Shown one piece after another: positions 41,737-49,810 of a DNA stretch of 64,000 nt. Below the pieces are notes generated by a model. It searched no databases and was not told where the DNA came from. It was given only the letters and a program-made list of their open reading frames with translations. The stretch's first letter is position 1, and the number at the start of each line of letters is the position of its first letter. The stretch spans positions 1,054,001 to 1,118,000 of the forward strand of contig NZ_JACHWS010000001.1 in the NCBI RefSeq assembly GCF_014191505.1. The letters are read 5' to 3'. A program made the translations under genes and the position numbers. Source of the stretch: Hoyosella altamirensis. Its GTDB lineage: Bacteria; Actinomycetota; Actinomycetes; Mycobacteriales; Mycobacteriaceae.

Positions 41737-42896
41737 GTACGGGAAGCACGGCGGTGGGCTCTGACGCGGGTCGAATCTGGCGCGCGGCACGCGTACCCCT
41801 TGCTATCGCGTTCGTGGTCGTCATGGTCGGTGTGGTGACTGCGCTGGTGCGCGGCGGGGAAGATGCGGATGCCCTGGATCCGCAGTCACCCGCGCCGAAC
41901 GGCACGCGCGCGCTGGCCCAGATTCTGGCCGTCGAGGGCGTCAGCTCGGAACTGCTGTACGGCTTCGATGACGCGCTCGCGGCCAGCCCGGATGCCACGG
42001 TCGTTGTGTCCGCGCCCGCAACAGTGGGCGCTGAGCGCATCGCCGACCTGGCGGCGAGTGCCCAGAGGCTTGTTCTCATCGCCCCCTCCGACGAAGTCCT
42101 GACCGCGCTCGACGCCGGGGTTGTCACGTCAGGGTACGACCGCGTCGCGCCCCGAGAGCCGGGATGTGAGAACCGTGACGCGGGTGCCGCGCAGCGGGCC
42201 GTCACCGGCGGCTATCTCTTCGAACCAGATGAGCCGGAGGGTCGCGTCGACGTGTGTTACGAGGGCAGCCTCGTCGTCGTAAACGGTGACGTCGTGCTCC
42301 TTGGCGCGGGTGATCTGCTTATGAACCGTAACCTCGGCGAGCAGGGCAACGCTGCGCTGGCAATGCGGTTGCTCGGTTCCAGCGAGAGCGTCGTGTGGTA
42401 TTTGCCCACCGCGGGCGATCCCGCGCTGAGCGACGGTAACCAAAGCCTTTTCGCGCTGATTCCGAACGGCTGGAAGTTCGGTGCGATACAACTGGGGATC
42501 GCGGCGCTGTTCCTCGCCCTGTGGCGCGCGCGGCGGCTGGGCCCTGTTGTTGTCGAGCCGCTGCCGGTGGTCGTCCATGCGGCGGAAACCACGGAAGGAC
42601 GGGCGCGCCTGTATCGCCGGACAAGCGATCGGGCACACGCGGCAGACGCGCTGCGGGCCGCGGCGCGGGCACGGATCGCCCGGGCGCTCGCCGCACCCGG
42701 CACAGACCCCGGGGTCAACGGCGACGCGCTCGTCGATTCTGTCGCCCAGCACGCAAGAGTCGGTTCCGGGGCGGTGCGCGCAACACTGTTCGGTCCGGCG
42801 CCACAGTCCGACGGTGAACTGGTACAGCTTGCTGAGGACCTGGACGATCTGGAGAAGCGCATTATGGAGCGCCATCAGGAAGGAATTACCACATGA
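41733..42896 (+). CDS. DUF4350 protein
   Basis: 387 residues, start overlaps the previous stop (GTGA). N-terminal helix (VPLAIAFVVVMVGVVTALV), then a DUF4350 domain in the extracytoplasmic space (SPAPNGTRALAQILAVEGVS, then SAPATVGAERIADLAASAQR) resembling class-I glutamine-amidotransferase-like or GldG-type folds without catalytic residues. A second helix (KFGAIQLGIAALFLALWRAR) puts the C-terminal ~110 residues in the cytoplasm, next to the MoxR ATPase. Overlaps moxR by ATGA. Confidence 0.87.
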   Translation: MSTGSTAVGSDAGRIWRAARVPLAIAFVVVMVGVVTALVRGGEDADALDPQSPAPNGTRALAQILAVEGVSSELLYGFDDALAASPDATVVVSAPATVGAERIADLAASAQRLVLIAPSDEVLTALDAGVVTSGYDRVAPREPGCENRDAGAAQRAVTGGYLFEPDEPEGRVDVCYEGSLVVVNGDVVLLGAGDLLMNRNLGEQGNAALAMRLLGSSESVVWYLPTAGDPALSDGNQSLFALIPNGWKFGAIQLGIAALFLALWRARRLGPVVVEPLPVVVHAAETTEGRARLYRRTSDRAHAADALRAAARARIARALAAPGTDPGVNGDALVDSVAQHARVGSGAVRATLFGPAPQSDGELVQLAEDLDDLEKRIMERHQEGITT

Positions 42897-43876
42897 CCGA
42901 CGCGGCAGCTGACCTGCAGGTGCGCGGCGAACAAGCACGGGAAGCGCTGGTGGCACTCCGCCAGGAACTCGGCAAGGCAATCGTTGGTCAGGACGCTGCG
43001 GTCAGCGGCCTCATCGTCGCGCTGCTATGCCGCGGGCATGTGCTCATCGAGGGTGTTCCCGGAGTCGCGAAAACACTGCTGGTCCGCAGCCTTGCGGCAG
43101 CTCTGCACCTCGACACTGCGCGCATACAGTTCACACCCGATCTGATGCCCGGCGATGTCACGGGCTCGCTGGTGTATGACAACCGCACTGCGGAGTTCTC
43201 GTTCCGCGAAGGACCGCTCTTCACCAACCTTCTGCTCGCGGACGAGATCAACCGGACACCGCCGAAAACCCAGTCGTCGCTACTCGAAGCGATGGAAGAA
43301 CGACAGGTTTCCGTCGACGGGTCACCGCGCCCGTTGCCGGACCCGTTCGTGGTCATCGCGACACAGAACCCCGTGGAGTATGAGGGAACGTATCCGCTCC
43401 CCGAGGCGCAACTCGACCGTTTTCTGCTGAAACTGACGATGGCGCTGCCAAGCAGGGCCGACGAGGTCGCCATTCTGACTCGCCACATGTCGGGTTTCGA
43501 CCCGCGTGACCTCGCGGCGGCCGGTATCAGCGCCGTCGCCGGCCCGGAGGATCTAGCGGCAGCCCGCGCTGCGACAGCGAAGGTAAACATCAGCGAGGAG
43601 ATCATCAGCTACATCGTGGACATTTGCCGGGCAACCCGGGAATCGCCTGCGGTGCAGCTAGGCGTTTCGCCGCGCGGCGCGACCGCGCTGATGCATGCGA
43701 CCCGGGCGTGGGCGTGGCTTTCGGGCCGGGACTATGTGACACCGGACGATGTGAAAGCAATCGCCCGCCCTGCCTTGCGTCATCGCATCGGGTTGCGCCC
43801 CGAAGCCGAACTCGAGGGATCAACGCCCGACGGCGTGCTCGAACACGTGCTCGCGACGGTCGCTGTACCGCGCTAG
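42893..43876 (+). CDS. moxR: MoxR-family AAA+ ATPase
   Basis: 327 residues. Walker A GVPGVAKTLL, Walker B LLLADEINRTPPKTQSSLLE, sensor region VIATQNPVEYEGTYPLPEAQ with LDRFLLKLTM, and a C-terminal sensor-2 helical lid. MoxR ATPases act as chaperone-like remodelers paired with VWA/DUF58 proteins to mature metal enzymes or envelope complexes. Fully embedded in the five-gene operon; 19 bases before the DUF58 gene. The paralogue group (moxR1/2/3) cannot be fixed from sequence alone, but neighbours match moxR2. Confidence 0.92.
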   Translation: MTDAAADLQVRGEQAREALVALRQELGKAIVGQDAAVSGLIVALLCRGHVLIEGVPGVAKTLLVRSLAAALHLDTARIQFTPDLMPGDVTGSLVYDNRTAEFSFREGPLFTNLLLADEINRTPPKTQSSLLEAMEERQVSVDGSPRPLPDPFVVIATQNPVEYEGTYPLPEAQLDRFLLKLTMALPSRADEVAILTRHMSGFDPRDLAAAGISAVAGPEDLAAARAATAKVNISEEIISYIVDICRATRESPAVQLGVSPRGATALMHATRAWAWLSGRDYVTPDDVKAIARPALRHRIGLRPEAELEGSTPDGVLEHVLATVAVPR

Positions 43877-43895
43877 GGGACGGTAGGGGACTGCG

Positions 43896-45191
43896 ATGGT
43901 GCTGACGGGCAGGGCGGGCTTCCTCGCCGCAGTGGGCGCACTGGTGGTGGGCGTGTTCATGCCGAGCGCGGCTGGGGTGGTGCTCGTGACTGGTCTTGTT
44001 GTGCTCCTGGTGGGTGCCGATGTTGTCTTCGCGGGCAGCGTCCGGGATCTGCGGATGGAGCGCGGTGGAGACGCCGCTGTCCGTCTCGGTGAGACGGCTA
44101 CTGTTCGGCTTACTGTGACCAACCGGGGATCGAGGCGGATCCGGGGGGTTCTGCGCGATGCGTGGCCACCGAGCGCCGGCGCTGTCCCGGACCGTTTCGA
44201 CGCGAATCTCGCACCTGGTGGCCGATCGACGTTCACGGTCGCGGTCACGCCCACCCGGCGTGGCGACCGCGCTGCGGTGAAAGTGACAGTCCGCGCGATT
44301 GGTCCGCTCGGTTGCGCTGGCAGGCAAGGGCACCACCGTGTCCCGTGGACCGTGCGCGCGTTGCCACCGTTCCGGAGCCGCAAGCACCTGCCGTCGCGGC
44401 TCGCCCGACTGCGGGAACTCGATGGTCGTCAGGCGGTGCTGGTTCGCGGCGAAGGGACCGAGTTCGATTCACTGCGCGAATACGTGATCGGTGACGATGT
44501 CCGGTCTATCGACTGGCGTGCCACAGCGCGTGCGTCCGACGTCATGGTGCGTACGTGGCGTCCGGAACGTGACCGCAGGATCATCATCGTCCTCGATACA
44601 GGGCGCACCTCGGCAGGCCGTGTCGGTGACGCGCCCAGGCTCGATGCCGCGATGGATGCGGCGCTTCTCCTCGCAGCCCTCGCGTCGCGTGCAGGTGATC
44701 GCGTCGATTTCGCTGCGTACGATCGTCGTCTGCGCGCATCGGTCACTGGGGTGAGCGGTGCAGGGCTGCTGGCGGCGATGGTTAACGCGATGGCGCCGCT
44801 CACCGCGGAACTTGTGGAGACCGACGCGGCCGGTCTGGTTTCCGAAGTGCTTCGCCGGGCGCGCCAGCGGGCGCTCGTGGTTGTGGTGTCGCCAATGGAG
44901 CCTGCGTCCGTGGAGGCTGGTTTTCTGCCCGCATTGCGTTCGTTGACGGCGCGGCACCGCGTGATCTTCGCGTCCGTTGCAGACCCGAGCGTTCAGGTGA
45001 TGTCACGTGCGCGCGGGTCCAGTGACGATGTCTATACCGCTGCAGCCGCTGAACGTACTATCGCTGACCGTCGCCGGGTTGCGGGACTACTGACGAAACT
45101 CGGCGTCACTGTGATCGATGAGCCGCCCGAGGATCTGCCACCAGCGCTCGCTGACACATATATCGCACTCAAAGCAGCAGGAAAGCTGTAG
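43896..45191 (+). CDS. DUF58 protein (VWA-like partner of MoxR)
   Basis: 431 residues. Two N-terminal membrane helices (FLAAVGALVVGVFMPSAAGV and VVLVTGLVVLLVGADVVFAG) are followed by a beta-rich domain and the DUF58 core: GTEFDSLREYVIGDDVRSID then WRATARASDVMVRTWRPERD. The following part is VWA-like (IIIVLDTGRTSAGRVGD, AMDAALLLAALASRAGDRVD). MIDAS residues look incomplete, as is common in DUF58. Last gene of the operon. An inverted repeat directly after the stop marks the end of transcription against the convergent SpoIIM gene. Confidence 0.9.
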   Translation: MVLTGRAGFLAAVGALVVGVFMPSAAGVVLVTGLVVLLVGADVVFAGSVRDLRMERGGDAAVRLGETATVRLTVTNRGSRRIRGVLRDAWPPSAGAVPDRFDANLAPGGRSTFTVAVTPTRRGDRAAVKVTVRAIGPLGCAGRQGHHRVPWTVRALPPFRSRKHLPSRLARLRELDGRQAVLVRGEGTEFDSLREYVIGDDVRSIDWRATARASDVMVRTWRPERDRRIIIVLDTGRTSAGRVGDAPRLDAAMDAALLLAALASRAGDRVDFAAYDRRLRASVTGVSGAGLLAAMVNAMAPLTAELVETDAAGLVSEVLRRARQRALVVVVSPMEPASVEAGFLPALRSLTARHRVIFASVADPSVQVMSRARGSSDDVYTAAAAERTIADRRRVAGLLTKLGVTVIDEPPEDLPPALADTYIALKAAGKL

Positions 45192-45211
45192 CGGCGCCGC
45201 GGACCGAAGCT

Positions 45212-45276
45212 GTTTGCCCACCTCTGAGCGACATTGAGACCGGGAAGGACACCTAGTCGCTCAGAGGTGGGCAAAC
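45212..45276. repeat. Perfect 21-bp inverted repeat between convergent genes, copy 2
   Basis: Arms 45212-45232 and 45256-45276 are exact reverse complements (core GCCCACCTCTGAGCGAC) around a 23-base loop. It fills nearly the whole gap between the DUF58 stop and the stop of the convergent SpoIIM gene. The sequence is shared with the repeat at 27746-27809. Likely function: bidirectional transcription end; the origin as a repeat family is inferred. Confidence 0.75.
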
Positions 45277-45288
45277 CGAAGTTGCCTG

Positions 45289-46293
45289 TCAGGCTGCAAC
45301 CGGTGCTACGTCACCCGCACTGCGTGCGTCGATGTCGCCGGTCTCTCCCGCCAGCGCCGCACGGCGACCTAGAACGAACACGTACACGAGGAAGGCAAGT
45401 TCGGCGGCGACACCAATTCCCACGCGCGCGGCGGTACTCATGCCACTCGGTGTGACGAACGCTTCGATGACACCGGAGATGAGGAGCACCACAGCAAGGC
45501 CGAGAGCCATGCCAGCGACAGTGCGGCCTTCCTCAGCGAGCGCCCTGGCCCGTGGGCGCGGGCCAGGATCAATCAGCGTCCACCCCAGCCGCATACCGGC
45601 TCCCGCGGCAACGAACACGGCAGTGAGTTCGAGCAGGCCATGGGGGGTGATCAACCCGAAGAAAACGTCGAGCCGGCCAGCATCAGCCATCAGGCCGGCG
45701 GCTACTCCGACGTTCATTGCGTTGACGAACAGGATGAACACGACCGGCACGATCAGAAGCCCCACGACGAGTGACGCGGCGGCGATATACGCATTGTTGG
45801 TCCACACCTGCGCGGCGAATGACGCCGCTGGTTCCGACGAGTAATACGTTTCGAAGTCACCGCCAGGGCGCGTGAGTTCGGCGATCGAGTCCGGAGCCGC
45901 GATGGCGCTCTGCACTGCGGGGCTACTGGCGACCCACGCCGCGATGACGCCCGAAACCAGCAAAAACAGGGCAGCTGTGGGCACCCACCAGTGCCGCGCG
46001 CGGTATACCGCCGCGGGGAACCGCTGCGCGAAGAACATTCCAGCATCGCGCCACCCAGGCGCTGATGTTCCAGTGGTGGCGGCCCTGGCTTGTGACACGA
46101 GCATTGTCAGCCTGTCGACCAGGACCGGATCAGGCGCCGCGGAACGGACAATCGAGAGGTGGGTCGCCGCGCGCTGGTAGAGCGTGATGAGTTCGTCGGC
46201 TTCCGCGCCGCTGAGTCGGCCGCTGCGGCGCGTCAGGACGCGCAGGCGGTCCCACTCATCACGGTACTTCTCGACGAACAGGTCGACGTCCAT
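45289..46293 (-). CDS. Stage II sporulation protein M-like membrane protein
   Basis: 334 residues from ATG 46293, five bases after GGAAGG; GTG 46299 is less likely. A ~90-residue soluble lead (MDVDLFVEKYRDEWDRLRVL) precedes about six helices with the SpoIIM-family block FVNAMNVGVAAGLMADAGRL, FFGLITPHGLLELTAVFVAA. In non-sporulating Actinobacteria this protein is part of the MoxR-DUF58 neighbourhood, always convergent with DUF58 as here. Its role there is unknown. Confidence 0.88.
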   Translation of the reverse strand: MDVDLFVEKYRDEWDRLRVLTRRSGRLSGAEADELITLYQRAATHLSIVRSAAPDPVLVDRLTMLVSQARAATTGTSAPGWRDAGMFFAQRFPAAVYRARHWWVPTAALFLLVSGVIAAWVASSPAVQSAIAAPDSIAELTRPGGDFETYYSSEPAASFAAQVWTNNAYIAAASLVVGLLIVPVVFILFVNAMNVGVAAGLMADAGRLDVFFGLITPHGLLELTAVFVAAGAGMRLGWTLIDPGPRPRARALAEEGRTVAGMALGLAVVLLISGVIEAFVTPSGMSTAARVGIGVAAELAFLVYVFVLGRRAALAGETGDIDARSAGDVAPVAA

Positions 46294-46502
46294 GCTCACC
46301 TTCCTGGATCGTTCATGTCACACTCTGTAACGAAGAGGGGACCGGTCCACGATAGCCGGGTGAGACGCAACGGTGGTCTGAGTGGCACTAGGCCGTTGTA
46401 CTCACAACTCCACGCGGCGTCAGCGCCCGCACCCTCCGGCTGCACCATGTTGAAACGGCCGGTTACGGTGTATCCCGATTGGGCGCTGCCGCCGCGAAAG
46501 AC

Positions 46503-47288
46503 TTAGTGTGCCTCCGCGAGATCGACGACGAGCAGCGAATAATTGTCACGTGTGCGGTGCGCGATCGCGGTGTCGATGAGCTTCTCAGCCACGTCTTTGC
46601 CGTCGATATGATGGCACGCCGCCTCAATGTCGCTCGCGGTGAGGACACCGTGAATCCCATCGCTGCAGACGATGTAACGGCCCGCCGCCAGCGGGATTTC
46701 CGCGAGGTGCGGTTGTGGCGTCTCGCCGGATCCTCCGAGGCACTGGGTGATTATGTGGGTGGGCTGCCCATCCTCATCAGGAACGACATCATCGGTCGAG
46801 AGTTGGTCCACACCGTCAGCGGTCACCCGATACACGCGACTGTCCCCGACGTTGAACGAGAGTATCGACGTCGAACCGAATGCGAGGCCCGCGATCGTTG
46901 TCGCCATGCCTTGCTGGCCGATTCGCTCCGCGATGGATTCGATCTGAGTGCTGATCGCGGCGAGCCCGTCAGAGATAGCTTTCGTCGACGTCCAGCCCTT
47001 GTGCGCCGCCACGAGTTCAAGAAGAGCGATGCGACTCGCGACGTCACCGGCGGCGTTTCCGCCGACACCGTCAGCCACCGCCACCAGGGTCGGCCTTTCG
47101 AGTGGAAACGCGATGCACGTCAGGGTCCCCGTCTGAGTCTGGCTGAACCAGCCATCAACGACGATCGCGTCTTGGTTCGAAGCGCGGAAAAGACCGCGAT
47201 CAGTAACCGCGTGGACACTGAGAGTGAACGCCACAATTACGAGCTTAGGCGCAGCGCGCCCGGATATCTTGGAGGCTGCGAAAATCAC
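46503..47288 (-). CDS. PP2C-family serine/threonine protein phosphatase
   Basis: 261 residues; GTG 47288 overlaps the preceding stop (GTGA), supporting this start although family similarity begins ~15 residues later (FTLSVHAVTDRGLFRASNQD). Metal-binding motifs: RASNQDAIVVDG, VAVADGVGGNAAGDVASRI (DGxGG), VGDSRVYRV, and a late ICSDGIHGV-type segment (YIVCSDGIHGVL) and RDNYSLLVVD. These give a soluble Mn/Mg-dependent phosphatase that removes phosphate from Ser/Thr kinase targets. Translational coupling with two CNNM-type transporters suggests a phosphorylated membrane or transport target. Confidence 0.87.
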   Translation of the reverse strand: MIFAASKISGRAAPKLVIVAFTLSVHAVTDRGLFRASNQDAIVVDGWFSQTQTGTLTCIAFPLERPTLVAVADGVGGNAAGDVASRIALLELVAAHKGWTSTKAISDGLAAISTQIESIAERIGQQGMATTIAGLAFGSTSILSFNVGDSRVYRVTADGVDQLSTDDVVPDEDGQPTHIITQCLGGSGETPQPHLAEIPLAAGRYIVCSDGIHGVLTASDIEAACHHIDGKDVAEKLIDTAIAHRTRDNYSLLVVDLAEAH

Positions 47289-48343
47289 TGCGGTTTGCGG
47301 CGGCGGGCGGCTGCCTGAGCGGAGTCGGCGATCTCTCCAATGAGGCGTTCGACCACGTCTTCGAGCATCGCGGCGCCGAGCGCGTGTCCCTCATCATCCG
47401 TCACGATAGCGACATGCGATCCCCTCGTTTGCATTCCTTCGAGAGCGTCGTCGAGCAGCGTGTTCGAGGTGAAATGGGGGAGCGTACGAATCGGCATACC
47501 GGCGATCGCATCATCCGGGGAAACTGCCTCACCGAGTAAGTCCTTCACGTGTACATACCCAGTGAAATCGCCTCCGGCCGCGACGATGGGGAAGCGCGAG
47601 AAGCCCGTTCTGATGCACGCTGCGTGCGCCTGGGCGATCGTCGCGGTGTCATCCAGGCTGACGATGCGGTCACGCGGCACCATGATCGACTGCAGCGTCT
47701 CTCGGCTCATTGTCAGCGCGCCGGTGAGGAGACGGTGTTCCTCCTCGTCGAGCAGACCCTCAGCCTTCGACTGGCGCACAAACCCGGCGACCTCATCGGC
47801 GGTGAACGCGGTCGCCACCTTTTCCTTCGGTTCGACGCGCAGAATACGCAGCACCGTGTTGGCGAGCCAGTTCACCAGGAGCAGAAGCGGTTTCAGGATC
47901 TGAACCAGGAGGTAGAGGATCGGGCCGAGGACCAGCGCGGTCCGCTCGGGGCCCGCGATCGCCAGGTTCTTCGGAACCATTTCGCCGATCGTCATATGCA
48001 GGGAGAGCACGATCGTCAGCGCAATGGCAACAGCAATGGGATGGAGCATCACAGCCGGGACACCGAGCGCCTCGAGCGGCACCTCGAGCGCGTACGCGAC
48101 AGCCGGTTCGGCTACCGCTCCGAGTCCGAGCGAGCAAAGGGTGATACCGAACTGAGCTCCCGCCATCATCAGGGACACATTGTCGAGAGCACGCAAGGTG
48201 ACCCGGGCCGCACCGCTGCCCTGTTCGGCGCGGGGCTCGATCTTTGTCCGCCGGGTTGAGACGAGCGCGAACTCGGCGCCGACGAAGAACGCGTTGCCGA
48301 ACAGCAAGAGTATTCCGACGATCATTCCGGTGACGTTGATCAT
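47285..48343 (-). CDS. CNNM/CorC-type transporter with CBS domains (second of pair)
   Basis: 352 residues. N-terminal DUF21/CNNM transmembrane domain (FVGAEFALVSTRRTKIEPRA, LSLHMTIGEMVPKNLAIAGP), followed by a CBS pair (MVPRDRIVSLDDTATIAQAH, THVAIVTDDEGHALGAAMLE). The family includes magnesium exporters and hemolysin-III-like proteins. It lacks the ~80-residue C-terminal CorC_HlyC domain that its upstream neighbour has. Start overlaps that neighbour's stop (TGATG). Confidence 0.87.
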   Translation of the reverse strand: MINVTGMIVGILLLFGNAFFVGAEFALVSTRRTKIEPRAEQGSGAARVTLRALDNVSLMMAGAQFGITLCSLGLGAVAEPAVAYALEVPLEALGVPAVMLHPIAVAIALTIVLSLHMTIGEMVPKNLAIAGPERTALVLGPILYLLVQILKPLLLLVNWLANTVLRILRVEPKEKVATAFTADEVAGFVRQSKAEGLLDEEEHRLLTGALTMSRETLQSIMVPRDRIVSLDDTATIAQAHAACIRTGFSRFPIVAAGGDFTGYVHVKDLLGEAVSPDDAIAGMPIRTLPHFTSNTLLDDALEGMQTRGSHVAIVTDDEGHALGAAMLEDVVERLIGEIADSAQAAARRRKPQ

Positions 48344-49737
48344 CAGGTCGCGTCCTCCCGGCCATCTGCGGTGTCATCATCCTCGTGTGACGGTGGTTCG
48401 GCGAGGCTGAGCCGCAGGCGCGCGACGCGATGGCCGTCGACCTGAGTGACCGTGAGCGCGACGAAAGTATCTGTGGGTATCCCATCGGCGTCGAGATCAG
48501 TGAGATTCTTCGCCGGCAGAACGACGGTGTCACCGGGATTGGCGAGGCGCCCGAGCTGTTCGATCACGAGCCCACCGGAAGTGTCAGAATGTTCTCCCTC
48601 GGGGAGATCGATGCCTGTGAGGTCAGCGATCTCGTCGGGCCGCATAAGCCCGGGCAGCGTCCACGTACCGTTCGCGAGCAGCCGTGGCCGGCCAGCCGGA
48701 CGGTCGTGCTCGTCATCGATTTCGCCGAGAATCTCCTCGACGAGGTCCTCCAGGGTGACGACGCCGGCGGTGCCCCCGTACTCATCGATGACGACCGCGA
48801 GCTGCAACCCGCTGCGCAGCTCTCGCAACACCCCGGCGAGCGGCATGGTAGACGGGATCGCACGGACCGGGCTCATGATGTCGGCAGCCAATCGCTCGGC
48901 GCGTTCATGTTCCGGGACCGCGAGCGCGGCTTTGAAGTGCACGACACCAACCACGTCGTCAATCGATGTTCCTTCGACCGGGAAACGGGCGTGCCCTGTG
49001 GAGGCGACGAGGCTCAAGATGTCCCGGACCGGAGTATCGCTGTTGACGAACGTCACTCGGGTGCGCGGCGTCATGACATCCGCCGCGGTCTGCTCACCGA
49101 ATTCGACGGCCTGGGTGAGGCGGTCCGCGATGTCCTTTTCGAGGAGCCCCTCAGTCGCGGAGCGTGTGGCGATCGCACCGAGTTCCTGCGCGGACCGGGC
49201 CGAAGCGAGTTCTTCGCGCGGTTCAACGCCAAGCGCCCGAACCATGGCATTGGAGGCGCCGTTGAGCACAACGATCAACGGTCTGCTCGCCGCAGTGAAT
49301 GCCCGCTGTGGCCCCGCGACTGCCCTCGAGACCCGCAAGGGCTCCGAGATTGCCCAGTTTTTGGGGACGAGTTCGCCGAAGATCATCTGCGTTACGGTCG
49401 CTATGAGAAGACCCGCGCCGAGTGCTACCGCCAGACTCGACGCCTCGGGGAGACCCGCGGACTCCAGCGGCCCGCGCAGGAGTGTCGCAACGGACGGCTC
49501 GGCGATGAAACCGATGATGAGACTGGTGACGGTGATGCCGAGCTGCGCACCGGAAAGCTGAGTGGAAAGCCGTTTCAATGCTTTCTGCACGGAGCGGGCG
49601 CGGCGATCACCCGCCTCAGCCGCTTCAGAAATGGTGGCTCTGTCCACGGTCACCAGGGCAAACTCAGCAGCCACGAACAACGCGTTCGCGCCGATGAGTG
49701 CGAGCGCCAGCCCGAGCAGCAGCCACGCCTCTGTCAC
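48343..49737 (-). CDS. CNNM/CorC-type transporter with CBS and CorC_HlyC domains
   Basis: 464 residues. Membrane domain: ALFVAAEFALVTVDRATISE, GAQLGITVTSLIIGFIAEPS, IFGELVPKNWAISEPLRVS. CBS pair: VMTPRTRVTFVNSDTPVRDI and LQLAVVIDEYGGTAGVVTLE. C-terminal CorC_HlyC domain: GLVIEQLGRLANPGDTVVLP. Presumed to export or sense Mg2+ or other divalent ions. First gene of a three-gene operon (two transporters plus PP2C). A tandem pair with the same asymmetry (one with, one without the terminal domain) is known in mycobacteria. Confidence 0.9.
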   Translation of the reverse strand: MTEAWLLLGLALALIGANALFVAAEFALVTVDRATISEAAEAGDRRARSVQKALKRLSTQLSGAQLGITVTSLIIGFIAEPSVATLLRGPLESAGLPEASSLAVALGAGLLIATVTQMIFGELVPKNWAISEPLRVSRAVAGPQRAFTAASRPLIVVLNGASNAMVRALGVEPREELASARSAQELGAIATRSATEGLLEKDIADRLTQAVEFGEQTAADVMTPRTRVTFVNSDTPVRDILSLVASTGHARFPVEGTSIDDVVGVVHFKAALAVPEHERAERLAADIMSPVRAIPSTMPLAGVLRELRSGLQLAVVIDEYGGTAGVVTLEDLVEEILGEIDDEHDRPAGRPRLLANGTWTLPGLMRPDEIADLTGIDLPEGEHSDTSGGLVIEQLGRLANPGDTVVLPAKNLTDLDADGIPTDTFVALTVTQVDGHRVARLRLSLAEPPSHEDDDTADGREDAT

Positions 49738-49810
49738 GATTCGTCCACCTCATCCGCACCTGGTCCTGCGCTGAAATCTAGCGCAGCAAAGGCCATTCCA
49801 CACGGGACTG

